Positions 23,403 through 31,941 of a DNA stretch of 64,000 bases are shown here, piece by piece. Both the position numbers and the translations under genes were made by a program. How positions within the stretch are numbered: the stretch's first letter is position 1; each line of letters opens with the position of its first letter. Source of the stretch: Dorea sp. 5-2. GTDB taxonomy: Bacteria; Bacillota; Clostridia; Lachnospirales; Lachnospiraceae. A model generated the notes under the pieces. It did not search any database. It was given only the letters and a program-made list of their open reading frames with translations, and was not told the origin of the DNA. The stretch spans positions 4,295-68,294 of the forward strand of contig NZ_KE159770.1 in NCBI RefSeq assembly GCF_000403455.2, given 5' to 3'.

Positions 23403-24941
23403 TTATAGTTCTATAATATCATCATCCGCCAGAATATCAAGATAGGAGACGGAGATTGTCTGCGTTTCGGCAGTGTCTTGTTTCGCTGTGCGGTATTTGT
23501 AGACGGCGCCCTGGATCTGTATGGCGATCAGGGGCGTCATGGATACCATTGCCACGATACCAAATGCGTCTCTGACGATATTTCCCTCTACAGCCTGGCA
23601 GGCGCCCATGGCAAATGGGAGGAGGAAGGTTGCCGTCATCGGTCCGGACGCGACGCCGCCGGAATCGAATGCGATGGCGGTGAAGATCTTCGGCACAAAG
23701 AAGGACAGGCAGATGGCGATCACGTATCCGGGAAGGATGAGCCAGAAGACGGAGATCCCTGTCAGCACCCGGATCATAGCGAGGCCGACAGATACCGCGA
23801 CGCCAAGAGAGAGGCTCACTCCCATGGAGCCGCCGGAGATGGCGCCGGAGGTGATCTCTTCCACCTGTTCCATCAGGACATAGACGGCAGGTTCTGCTTT
23901 TACAATAAAGAATCCGATCGTCATACCGATGGGGATCAGGATAAAGCGGAAGGGCAGGGCTGCGATCATCTGTCCCAGATGATTTCCGGCAGGCATGAAT
24001 CCCACGTTCACTCCGGTCAGAAATAAAACCAGTCCTATATATGTATAAGCAATACCGATGATGATCTTCAGAAGGGTTTTTTTCTTTAATTTCAACGAGA
24101 CGATCTGAAAAGCCGCAAAAAATATTGCAATGGGCAGAAGGGAGACCATGATCTCCTTTATATATTCCGGGAATCCGGCTGCAAAATACTGTCCAAGCGC
24201 CACGGAATCCTGAAGATCCGGAAGTCCGGGCGGCGTATAGGAGGTGTTCTCGGGATGGTAGAGAAGCCCCAGAGCCAGTACGGCAAGGATTGGACCGATG
24301 GAACAGAGCGCAACGAGCCCGAAGCTGTCGACCTCTGCGTGTTTGTCGCTTCGCACAGCGGCGAAACCAACACCCATGGACATGATGAAGGGGACGGTCA
24401 TAGGCCCTGTCGTCACGCCGCCGGAGTCGAATGCCACCGCCAGGAAGTCCTCCGGCACCAGGAACGCAAGCCCGAATACGATCAAATAGAACACGATCAG
24501 AAGCGGCGGAAGCGAGATGGAGAACAGCATACGCAGGACTGCGATCGCCAGGAAGAAACCGACTCCGAATGCCACGGCAAAGATCAGGATATGATTCGGA
24601 ACGGAAGGCACTTGTTCGGCAAGAACCTGGAGGTCAGGCTCTGAGACGGTGATCAGGCATCCCAGCAGGAAGCACAGGAAGAGGACGATCTGGAGTTTCA
24701 TAGATTTTGCCATATTCGTTCCTACCCGTTCTCCCATAGGCGTCATGGCAAGTTCCGCACCCAGCGTAAAGAACATCATGCCGATGACAAGAAGCACTGC
24801 GCCGAACAGAAAGAGCAGAAGAATACTCGGCGGGATCGGCGCGATGGTAAAGCTCAAGAACAATACGATCCCTATAATAGGAAGTACCGCTTTCAATGCT
24901 TCTTCTAATTTTTCGGATAATTTTGTCTGGTAAAAATTCAT
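23403..24941 (-). CDS. DUF1538 family integral membrane protein
   Basis: 512 aa with about 12-14 hydrophobic helices. It is an internal duplication: the first half has FDSGGVTTGPMTVPFIMSMG and the second FDSGGVASGPMTATFLLPFA, each followed by a DSFGLVALxSIGPILA or DAFGIVAMVSMTPLIA stretch. Repeated halves with a shared FDSGG-TGPMT motif suggest a transporter with two symmetric substrate-binding hairpins. The ATG at 24941 is preferred to upstream codons because it lies after AAAGGATC and begins MNFYQTKLSEK. DUF1538 has no experimentally settled substrate that I know of. The adjacent P-II-like gene suggests regulated transport, as in cyanobacterial SbtA/SbtB for bicarbonate; that analogy is inference. 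Confidence 0.8.
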   Translation of the reverse strand: MNFYQTKLSEKLEEALKAVLPIIGIVLFLSFTIAPIPPSILLLFLFGAVLLVIGMMFFTLGAELAMTPMGERVGTNMAKSMKLQIVLFLCFLLGCLITVSEPDLQVLAEQVPSVPNHILIFAVAFGVGFFLAIAVLRMLFSISLPPLLIVFYLIVFGLAFLVPEDFLAVAFDSGGVTTGPMTVPFIMSMGVGFAAVRSDKHAEVDSFGLVALCSIGPILAVLALGLLYHPENTSYTPPGLPDLQDSVALGQYFAAGFPEYIKEIMVSLLPIAIFFAAFQIVSLKLKKKTLLKIIIGIAYTYIGLVLFLTGVNVGFMPAGNHLGQMIAALPFRFILIPIGMTIGFFIVKAEPAVYVLMEQVEEITSGAISGGSMGVSLSLGVAVSVGLAMIRVLTGISVFWLILPGYVIAICLSFFVPKIFTAIAFDSGGVASGPMTATFLLPFAMGACQAVEGNIVRDAFGIVAMVSMTPLIAIQIQGAVYKYRTAKQDTAETQTISVSYLDILADDDIIEL

Positions 24942-25073
24942 GAATAGAAGGATCCTTTCTTGTATGATCTTAGAACAGCGATGAAAATTCAGCACATTCT
25001 GTTGTATATACTGTAGCATAATTTACGAAAGCAGCGCAACTTCAATCCGAGCCTTAACGGTTTCTTAACAGGC

Positions 25074-25102
25074 TTGCAAAGCCCGGATGAATTCGTTATA
25101 AT
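25074..25102 (+). promoter_or_regulatory. Sigma-A promoter of the ProX-like gene
   Basis: TTGCAA (25074-25079) and TATAAT (25097-25102) with a 17-bp spacer, about 58 bp before the start. It begins rightward transcription away from the divergent DUF1538 gene. Confidence 0.7.
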
Positions 25103-25159
25103 TAGAGGGAATATTGAGAATGCAGAGAATATATAGCAGAAATATGGAGGATGAAAAAG

Positions 25160-25696
25160 ATGTATATCAGTGAGATCAGAACGTCCGCTCCGACAGACGA
25201 GCGTATGCCTTTAGAAAGAAAGATGTATGAGACATTGGATAGATTGAAGATCGCTTATGAACAGGTGGATAATGATCCGGCTGCATCCATGGAGGAATGC
25301 GCCGCGATAGACGAGGCGATCGGGACAGAGATCCGTAAGAATGTGTTCCTGTGCAACCAGAAGAAGACTACCTTCTTTCTGTTGGTAATGCCGGCGGACA
25401 AGGCTTTTGATACGGCTTCTTTCAGCAAGAAATTAGGAGTATCCCATATGTCGTTCGCGCCGCCGGAGAAGATGATGGAGCATCTGGGGACTACGCCGGG
25501 ATCTGCAAGCGTGGCGGGACTTTTGACGGATGAGGATGATTATGTACAGGTGATCGTGGATAAAGAGGTGGCGGACGCAGAGTGGTTCGGATGCAATCCG
25601 GGGATCAATACCAGCCATCTGAAGTTCAGGACGAAGGATCTGCTGAATAAGTTCCTTCCGGCAATCCACCATAGGGCAAGGATCGTGGCGCTGTAA
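25160..25696 (+). CDS. ProX-like prolyl-tRNA editing domain (aminoacyl-tRNA deacylase)
   Basis: 178 aa from ATG 25160, 9 nt after GGAGG; the upstream ATG at 25151 directly abuts that site. It belongs to the YbaK/ProX fold, free-standing editing domains that hydrolyse mischarged Ala-tRNA-Pro or related products. Features: the N-terminal LERKMYETLDRLKIAYEQVD, the conserved Lys in EIRKNVFLCNQKKTTFFLLVMPADK, and the C-terminal GCNPGINTSHLKFRTKDLL that matches the substrate-loop GxNxxxxTxxL of ProX. It probably acts in translation quality control. The exact tRNA/amino-acid pair cannot be told from sequence. Confidence 0.82.
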   Translation: MYISEIRTSAPTDERMPLERKMYETLDRLKIAYEQVDNDPAASMEECAAIDEAIGTEIRKNVFLCNQKKTTFFLLVMPADKAFDTASFSKKLGVSHMSFAPPEKMMEHLGTTPGSASVAGLLTDEDDYVQVIVDKEVADAEWFGCNPGINTSHLKFRTKDLLNKFLPAIHHRARIVAL

Positions 25697-25789
25697 GAGA
25701 TACATGACAAGAAAACGCGCCGAAGCGGCGGATGAGTATAAAGAAGGATTTGAAAGTAATAAGATAGTAAATAAGGAGCAGAATAACAG

Positions 25790-27508
25790 ATGAAGACATC
25801 AGAAGATTTAAGGCAGCTGCTGGATCGGATCGACCACAGAGGATACCCTGCATACAAGGATACGAAGGGAGTATACCAGTTTGGGAAATATATACTTTCC
25901 ATTGACCATGTACAGGGGGATCCGTTCGCGGCGCCGTCCAGGTTAAGTGTCAGGGTGCCGGGGCGTATCGCCGGATTTACCGAAGAATTATTTGACAAGA
26001 AGCATAAAAGGATAGCGCTGCAGGATGAGCTGATCCGTAATTTCCGGAATCAGATACAGCAGTATTCCTTTCAGGCGAAGGGGTCGGGAAAGAGCGGCGT
26101 CATCAGTGTGACCCGGTGTTCCCAGGAGATCCTGGAGAGAACGGCGTGTGAGATCGAAACCAGAAGCGGTGATGTGACGGTAAGGTTCGAAGTTGGATTT
26201 CCTGCCAACGGAAGAACGATCAATGCCAGAGAGCTTAAGAAGATCTTGTATGATTTCCTCCCTGCCTGTGTGGAGAAAGCGCTGTACTACAGGCGGCTTG
26301 ATAAGAAGAAGGTACGTGACGTGATGGAACTCTCCGAAGACCGTGAATTCATCCGAAGCCAGCTGGAAGTGAAAGGACTTGCCGCATTTGTTGCGAACGG
26401 ATCTGTCCTTCCGAGAGAATCCGGCGTGTCGCAGCGTCCGATGAAAGGCGCCGTTCCGTTCGTATCGCCGAAGTCTATGGAAGTGACGATGGAACTTCCG
26501 TATAAAGGAACCATCAGCGGTATGGGGATCCCAAGAGGCGTTACGCTGATCGTAGGCGGCGGATACCATGGCAAATCGACACTCTTAAAAGCATTGGAAA
26601 CGGGAGTATATCCGCATATTGCAGGGGACGGAAGAGAATATGTGGTAACGGATGACGCGGCAATGAAGATCCGGGCGGAGGACGGACGCAGTATCAAACA
26701 TACGGATATTTCCATGTTCATCAATGATCTGCCCAACGGTAAGGATACGACTGCCTTTGATACGGAAGATGCCAGCGGGAGCACCTCCCAGGCTGCGAAT
26801 GTGATAGAGAGTATGGAAGCAGGGACGACGGTGTTCCTGATCGACGAAGATACCAGCGCTACGAATTTCATGGTGAGGGACGAGCTGATGCAGCGGGTGA
26901 TCCACCGGGATATGGAACCGATCACGCCGTTCATCGAACGGGTAAGAGAGCTCTATGAGAAGTTTGGGATCTCTACGATCATCGTGGCGGGAAGCTCCGG
27001 CGCGTATTTTCAGGTGGCGGATACAATTGTACAGATGGACCGCTATGTGCCAAGAGAGATCACGAAGCTTGCCAAAGACGCCGCGATGGATTATCCGCAG
27101 CTTAAGCTTCCCGAGGGCGGTATACGTAAGCCTTCTTTTGATCGTAAGATCCGCAGCAATCCGGATATCAGGAGCAAAGGACGCGTTAAGATCAAGACCA
27201 TGGGAAGAGACGGCGTTATGCTGAATCATGAGACGATCGATCTAAGGTACGTAGAGCAGCTGACGGACAGCGAACAGCTGACTGCGCTTGGAAATATCGT
27301 CAAATATCTGGAAGAGCGGGGATTCGACGGACGAAAGACGCTGGGAGAGGCGATCGAATCGCTCTGCAAGGAGCTGGATAGGAAAGGGTTAGGTGCAGTA
27401 TGTGACGGCAGTTACCTTCCGGGCAATCTTGCGATGCCAAGGAGGCAGGAGATCTATGCCTGTCTGAATCGTTACCGCTGTCTGGGAACCGTAAGATCGC
27501 GGAGATGA
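25790..27508 (+). CDS. ABC-ATPase domain protein (PF09818 family)
   Basis: 572 aa soluble P-loop protein. Walker A is VGGGYHGKSTLLKALETG (about 260-277). The signature-like ASGSTSQAANVIESM (about 330-344) and Walker B TTVFLIDEDTSATNFM (about 348-363) follow. A long N-terminal domain (1-200) includes YFxFQAKGSGKSG. This is the predicted ABC-ATPase family of bacteria and protists (related to trypanosomal MRB1590), with no transmembrane partner. The role is unknown; RNA-related functions have been proposed for relatives. It is isolated, with 93 bp before it. Its 3' end lies in a tandem duplication (27485-27571), and the stop is in the first copy. Confidence 0.78.
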   Translation: MKTSEDLRQLLDRIDHRGYPAYKDTKGVYQFGKYILSIDHVQGDPFAAPSRLSVRVPGRIAGFTEELFDKKHKRIALQDELIRNFRNQIQQYSFQAKGSGKSGVISVTRCSQEILERTACEIETRSGDVTVRFEVGFPANGRTINARELKKILYDFLPACVEKALYYRRLDKKKVRDVMELSEDREFIRSQLEVKGLAAFVANGSVLPRESGVSQRPMKGAVPFVSPKSMEVTMELPYKGTISGMGIPRGVTLIVGGGYHGKSTLLKALETGVYPHIAGDGREYVVTDDAAMKIRAEDGRSIKHTDISMFINDLPNGKDTTAFDTEDASGSTSQAANVIESMEAGTTVFLIDEDTSATNFMVRDELMQRVIHRDMEPITPFIERVRELYEKFGISTIIVAGSSGAYFQVADTIVQMDRYVPREITKLAKDAAMDYPQLKLPEGGIRKPSFDRKIRSNPDIRSKGRVKIKTMGRDGVMLNHETIDLRYVEQLTDSEQLTALGNIVKYLEERGFDGRKTLGEAIESLCKELDRKGLGAVCDGSYLPGNLAMPRRQEIYACLNRYRCLGTVRSRR

Positions 27509-27571
27509 CAAAAGCTGCTCGGGAAGAGGAACCGTAAGATCGCGGAGATGACAAAAAGCTGCTCGGGAAGA
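27485..27571. repeat. 43/44-bp tandem duplication spanning the ATPase stop codon
   Basis: Unit 1 is 27485-27527 and unit 2 is 27528-27571. They are identical except for one extra A in an A-run. The stop codon TGA of the ABC-ATPase gene (27506-27508) is inside the first unit, so the second copy is non-coding. Confidence 0.95.
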
Positions 27572-27628
27572 ATATGTTGTCTGCGGAAATGAAGGAACAT
27601 AAAGAAGGGAATGTGAGAGGGGGATTTT

Positions 27629-28198
27629 ATGAGAGTGATCGCAGGAAGCGCCAGAAGAACACAATTGAAGACATTAGACGGGATGGATACAAGGCCAACG
27701 ACTGACCGCATCAAAGAGACTCTGTTCAATATGCTTGCCCCTTATCTGTATGACAGCATATTTCTGGATCTGTTTGCCGGAAGCGGCGGGATCGGGATCG
27801 AAGCGTTAAGCAGAGGCGCGATGGAAGCAGTGTTTGTCGAGAAGAATCCCAAGGCGATGGAGTACATCAAGGAGAATCTGGAGCGGACACATCTTAAGCG
27901 TAAGGGGATGACGATGTCCATGGATGTCATGACGGCTCTCTATAAGCTGGAGGGAGAGAAACAATTTGATTATATCTTTATGGATCCGCCGTATGGGCAG
28001 GATCTGGAACAGAAGGTCCTTGCCTATCTGTCGGGATCTTCCCTGCTGTCTTTTGACGGAGTGATCATTGTGGAGACGTCGAAGGATACGTCCCTGGAAT
28101 ATGTAAAAGAGCTTGGTTTTTCGATCATCAAAACAAAAGAATATAAGACGAATAAGCATGTGTTTGTGGAACCGTCGGGAAGGAAAGGGATATGTTAA
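27629..28198 (+). CDS. rsmD: 16S rRNA (guanine966-N2)-methyltransferase RsmD
   Basis: 189 aa. Methylates G966 of 16S rRNA in the assembled small subunit. The SAM-binding motif FLDLFAGSGGIGIEALSRGA (about 46-65) is followed by the catalytic DPPYG (about 118-122), both family signatures. The ATG follows GAGAGGGGG. The gene overlaps coaD by 7 bases. The run rsmD-coaD-ylbJ is conserved in Firmicutes (ylbH-coaD-ylbJ in Bacillus), which agrees with the assignment. Confidence 0.93.
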   Translation: MRVIAGSARRTQLKTLDGMDTRPTTDRIKETLFNMLAPYLYDSIFLDLFAGSGGIGIEALSRGAMEAVFVEKNPKAMEYIKENLERTHLKRKGMTMSMDVMTALYKLEGEKQFDYIFMDPPYGQDLEQKVLAYLSGSSLLSFDGVIIVETSKDTSLEYVKELGFSIIKTKEYKTNKHVFVEPSGRKGIC

Positions 28199-28689
28199 GA
28201 GGAGTCTATCCGGGAAGCTTCGACCCTGTTACGTACGGACATCTCGATGTGATCCGGCGTTCGGCGCGGCTGGTAGATGAATTAATTGTCGGAGTCTTGA
28301 ATAATAAAGCAAAAAGTCCGTTGTTTTCCGTGGAAGAACGTGTTAAAATGTTAGAGAATGTAACAAAAGATATGTCAAATGTAAAGATTATTCCATTTGA
28401 AGGATTGTTAGTAGATTTTGCCTGCAAGGTGGATGCAGGGATGGTAATACGTGGATTGAGGGCGATCACGGACTTTGAATATGAACTGCAGATGGCGCAG
28501 ACGAATCATAAGATGGCGCCGGGGGTAGAGACCGTGTTTCTGACAACCAGTTTGGAATATTCGTATCTGAGTTCTACCACGGTGAAGGAAGTAGCTGCTT
28601 TTGGCGGAGATATTTCGCAGTTTGTGCCGGATACTGTCGCGGACAGAATTACAGAGAAGATGAAGAAGAAGGAGAGTGTAGATGTATGA
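28192..28689 (+). CDS. coaD: Phosphopantetheine adenylyltransferase CoaD
   Basis: 165 aa, the usual length. Catalyses the penultimate step of coenzyme A synthesis, 4'-phosphopantetheine plus ATP to dephospho-CoA. The N-terminal GVYPGSFDPVTYGHLDVIRR has the (H/T)xGH nucleotidyltransferase motif. The C-terminal YLSSTTVKEVAAFGGDISQF is the second conserved segment. Starts inside the rsmD end, and its TGA stop overlaps the next ATG (ATGA). Confidence 0.97.
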   Translation: MLRGVYPGSFDPVTYGHLDVIRRSARLVDELIVGVLNNKAKSPLFSVEERVKMLENVTKDMSNVKIIPFEGLLVDFACKVDAGMVIRGLRAITDFEYELQMAQTNHKMAPGVETVFLTTSLEYSYLSSTTVKEVAAFGGDISQFVPDTVADRITEKMKKKESVDV

Positions 28690-29327
28690 GTAGCCGTATT
28701 GAACAGATTATTGATGAAATCGAAGAATATATTGACAGCTGCAAATTTCAGCCGTTGTCTACATCCAAGATCATCGTGAATAAGGATCAGATGGATGAAT
28801 TGCTTCGTGAGCTTCGTATGAAGACTCCGGACGAGATCAAGCGTTATCAGAAGATCATTGCCAATAAGGATGCGATCCTGGCAGACGCCCAGTCAAAGGC
28901 AGACAGCATGATCGAGGAAGCGCAGATCCATACGAGCGAACTGGTCAGCGAGCATGAGATCATGCAGCAGGCATATGCCCAGGCGAACGAGATCGTAACG
29001 GCAGCTACGGAACAAGCGCAGGAGATCCTGGATCATGCGACAAGGGACGCCAACGATATCCGGATCGGCGCCATGCAGTATACGGATGATCTTCTGGCGA
29101 ATGCAGAGAGTATCATCGGGCACACGCTTGACAGTTATACCACGAAGTACGACGGGCTTGTGAATTCTCTGCAGGAGTGTTATGACATGGTGCGCAACAA
29201 TCGTTCGGAACTTGAGGTCCCGGAACAGTCTGCGGAAGGGCTTGAAGCAGAGTACGGAGGCGCGGAATACGAAAGCGCAGAACCGGAACCGGAGTATATG
29301 GCGAATGAAGAGGGGACGCTCGTATAA
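28686..29327 (+). CDS. Coiled-coil protein, DivIVA/ATPase-subunit-like, unknown function
   Basis: 213 aa. It overlaps coaD by 4 bases (ATGA), so it is translationally coupled. Residues about 45-150 form a long helical coiled coil rich in Ala, Glu and Gln (ANKDAILADAQSKADSMIEE, TAATEQAQEILDHATRDAND), similar to the stalk of V-ATPase E/H or DivIVA-type subunits. The C-terminus is acidic (EYGGAEYESAEPEPEYMANE). It has no catalytic motif. Homologues in Lachnospiraceae genomes are usually found at this place after coaD. A role in the envelope or cell division is possible but undocumented. Confidence 0.65.
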   Translation: MSSRIEQIIDEIEEYIDSCKFQPLSTSKIIVNKDQMDELLRELRMKTPDEIKRYQKIIANKDAILADAQSKADSMIEEAQIHTSELVSEHEIMQQAYAQANEIVTAATEQAQEILDHATRDANDIRIGAMQYTDDLLANAESIIGHTLDSYTTKYDGLVNSLQECYDMVRNNRSELEVPEQSAEGLEAEYGGAEYESAEPEPEYMANEEGTLV

Positions 29328-29337
29328 GTTCATAGTG

Positions 29338-30267
29338 TCAGCAAAGCAGCAGATACCCATAGATCAAAAGGCTGGTGACCATTGCGGTTGCCAGCTTTTC
29401 TATGATATAAGGAAGGATCGGGAACCCGGCGTCTTGTACCATGGACCTGGTCTGCGCTGCGGCGCACCATCCTCCGAAAGCGGCAAGCGAAAGAGCGTAT
29501 ATGATCCTGGCATTTTGCGCAAGCTCACTCTGGCACAGCATCGTCACACCGGTCGTGAGTTCCAGGGAGGGGAGGAGGACGGAGGTAAAAAGCGCATTTT
29601 GGCAGGGGATCTGTCCGATGAGACTGGTGCAGATAGAAAAGAGTATTATGTATCCGCCGATGCGGGTGATGGTCTCAAAGCCGTCCATAATACATGGATC
29701 CAGGGCGGTGAGGACAGGAGCAGGAGCGGCGGATTCTTGCCGGACGCGGCGGCAGATGTCCGGCGGTATGCGATAGATCCTCCGGAAGAGGAAGCTTAAC
29801 AGGACGGGCGCGGATAAGGTAAGGAAAAGAAGCGGGAGAGTCATCGCCGTGCAGTTCAGGTTCTGCCATATGATGTAACTTATGATGAACATCGGGCTTG
29901 TATTATTGCAGAAAGACAGCAGGTATCTTCCTTCCTTTTCAGATATACGGCGTTCCCTTAGAAGATCTGCGGCAACCTTGCCGCCCATGGGACATCCGCA
30001 GAGAAATCCCGTCAGTACGGCAAAGGCTCCAAAAGGCGATACACAAAAGAGCCTGCAGAGGACGGGCGATATGATGCGTGAGATCACGTCGATGGCTCCT
30101 GTGCGGATCAGAAGATTGGATAAGATGATGAATGGAAGGAGCGTGGGAAGGACTGTGTTAAACCAAAGAAGCAGCCCGGAGCTTGCGCCCTGGAACACGG
30201 TCTGGGGGAATAGGAGCATACAGACAAAGAGGCAGATCATAAAGGTGATAGAGAGTATCTGTTTCAT
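29338..30267 (-). CDS. ylbJ: YlbJ-like sporulation membrane protein
   Basis: 309 aa integral membrane protein with about seven helices and two nucleoside-recognition (Gate) type motifs: VLPTLLPFIILSNLLIR with GFLCGCPMGGKVAADL near residues 88-103, and TRIGGYIILFSICTSLIGQ further on. B. subtilis YlbJ is needed for spore cortex formation and is under sigma-E. Unlike Bacillus, where it is co-directional with coaD, here it is convergent with the coiled-coil gene. The genes end 11 bp apart. Confidence 0.85.
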   Translation of the reverse strand: MKQILSITFMICLFVCMLLFPQTVFQGASSGLLLWFNTVLPTLLPFIILSNLLIRTGAIDVISRIISPVLCRLFCVSPFGAFAVLTGFLCGCPMGGKVAADLLRERRISEKEGRYLLSFCNNTSPMFIISYIIWQNLNCTAMTLPLLFLTLSAPVLLSFLFRRIYRIPPDICRRVRQESAAPAPVLTALDPCIMDGFETITRIGGYIILFSICTSLIGQIPCQNALFTSVLLPSLELTTGVTMLCQSELAQNARIIYALSLAAFGGWCAAAQTRSMVQDAGFPILPYIIEKLATAMVTSLLIYGYLLLC

Positions 30268-30397
30268 AGATATTAGGTCCTTTGGCGTGTCACTTTGATA
30301 TATTCTATGGATTTGGTTGATTTTTTATGAAGACTGTCACATAATAGAAGTACACAAATAGATCATCAGATCATCTAAGAAAGAGAGGAATAAGACG

Positions 30398-31846
30398 ATG
30401 GCAGTGTTAGAGAATGTGGAGCCTAAGAAGGTATTTCAGTTTTTTGAGGAGATTTGCCGGATTCCGCATGGAACCTTTGATACAAAGCGTATCAGCGACT
30501 ATTGCGTTTCTTTTGCGAAAGAACGCGGACTGGAAGTGATCCAGGACGAAGTCAACAATGTGATCATCAAGAAACCCGGAACGGCAGGATATGAGGATTG
30601 CGAGCCGGTGATCCTGCAGGGCCATATTGATATGGTATGTGAGAAGACGGCAGATTCTGCCCATGATTTTAAGACGGATGGATTGGAGCTTTATATTGAA
30701 GACGGATATCTGAAGGCAAAAGATACGACTCTTGGAGGGGACGACGGGATCGCGGTTGCGATGGCTATGGCGGTCCTGGACAGCGACGATATCCCGCATC
30801 CTCCGATCGAAGCCCTGTTTACCGTAGACGAAGAGGTCGGCATGGGAGGCGCCGATGCGGTTGACCTGTCGCTGCTAAGAGGAAGGAAACTGATCAATAT
30901 GGATTCTGAGACAGAAGGAATCCTGACAACGGGATGTGCCGGCGGTATCCGCTATGAAGTCTCTCTTCCGATCAGGAAGGAGAAGGTTAGCGGAGACAAG
31001 ATCACGATCAGAGTACATGGTTTACTGGGCGGGCATTCCGGTATGGAGATCCATAAGCAGCGCGGAAATGCGAGTAAGATGATGGGACGACTGCTGTACC
31101 GGCTTGCCAAAGAAGTTCCGTTTCATCTGGTCTGCATCAACGGCGGGACGAAGGATAACGTGATCACACCGGACGCCGATGCCGAGATACTTGTAGAGCC
31201 TGGTAAGGAACAAGAGGTTCTTGCCGTGGTTGACGAGATGAAGAAGATCTGGACGGAGGAATTCATGGGAGAAGAACCAGGACTTCAGGCGGACGCTGCG
31301 GTGTCTCAGGGAGCCGGGTGTGAAGCGATGGATCAGGATTCTACGAAGCACGTGATCGCGTATCTGCTGCTTTGCCCCAATGGCTGCCAGGAGTACAGCC
31401 GGAAGATAGAAGGAGTTGTTGAGACTTCTCTGAATCTCGGTATCCTGGAGACGAAGGAAGACTGTGTCCGGATGATACATCAGATCAGAAGTTCTGTGGA
31501 AACCAGGAAATATCAGCTGCAGGAGCAGTTGGAACAGTGTGTCAAAGCTGTGGGGGGAGAAGGAACGATCACGAATGAATATCCGGCGTGGCAGTATGAT
31601 CCGGACTCCGGGCTGCGCCAGATCATGGCGGACACCTATAAAGAACTCTATGGAAAAGAACCTGTCATAGCGGTCATACATGCCGGACTGGAATGCGGCC
31701 TTTTCCTTGGAAAACGTCCGGATCTTGACTGCGTATCTTTTGGCCCGGATGTCATAGATGTACATTCGGTCAATGAAGCTTTGAATCTTGCGTCTACGCA
31801 GAGAGTATGGGAACACTTGAAAGCGATCCTTAAAAACTGCAGATAA
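30398..31846 (+). CDS. pepD: Aminoacyl-histidine dipeptidase PepD
   Basis: 482 aa cytosolic zinc dipeptidase of the M20 family (Xaa-His or beta-Ala-His dipeptidase). Zinc and catalytic motifs: VILQGHIDMVCE (His about 76), LGGDDGIAVAMAMAV (Asp about 115), VDEEVGMGGA (the Glu-Glu pair about 149), MDSETEG (about 172), and the C-terminal VIHAGLECGLF (His). The middle (about 200-390) is the lid/dimerisation domain. It provides amino acids from peptides, consistent with a peptide-fermenting cell. A strong terminator follows at 31879. Confidence 0.93.
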   Translation: MAVLENVEPKKVFQFFEEICRIPHGTFDTKRISDYCVSFAKERGLEVIQDEVNNVIIKKPGTAGYEDCEPVILQGHIDMVCEKTADSAHDFKTDGLELYIEDGYLKAKDTTLGGDDGIAVAMAMAVLDSDDIPHPPIEALFTVDEEVGMGGADAVDLSLLRGRKLINMDSETEGILTTGCAGGIRYEVSLPIRKEKVSGDKITIRVHGLLGGHSGMEIHKQRGNASKMMGRLLYRLAKEVPFHLVCINGGTKDNVITPDADAEILVEPGKEQEVLAVVDEMKKIWTEEFMGEEPGLQADAAVSQGAGCEAMDQDSTKHVIAYLLLCPNGCQEYSRKIEGVVETSLNLGILETKEDCVRMIHQIRSSVETRKYQLQEQLEQCVKAVGGEGTITNEYPAWQYDPDSGLRQIMADTYKELYGKEPVIAVIHAGLECGLFLGKRPDLDCVSFGPDVIDVHSVNEALNLASTQRVWEHLKAILKNCR

Positions 31847-31878
31847 CATATCAGATCATGATCCGGTATAGAAGGTAC

Positions 31879-31915
31879 AAAGACCGGCTCCTGCGAATAA
31901 GGAGCCGGTCTTTTT
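31879..31915 (+). terminator. Rho-independent terminator of pepD
   Basis: A 13-bp stem AAAGACCGGCTCC / GGAGCCGGTCTTT with a 9-nt loop, followed by more Ts. Its presence argues against starting the next gene at the ATG at 31858. Confidence 0.93.
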
Positions 31916-31941
31916 CATATAGTGAGAAAAAAGGCTATTTT

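Noticed and set aside
31858..31941. Upstream extension of the M23 peptidase gene
   Set aside because: It would translate through the pepD terminator stem (31879-31913). The start at 31942 gives a proper signal-anchor N-terminus.
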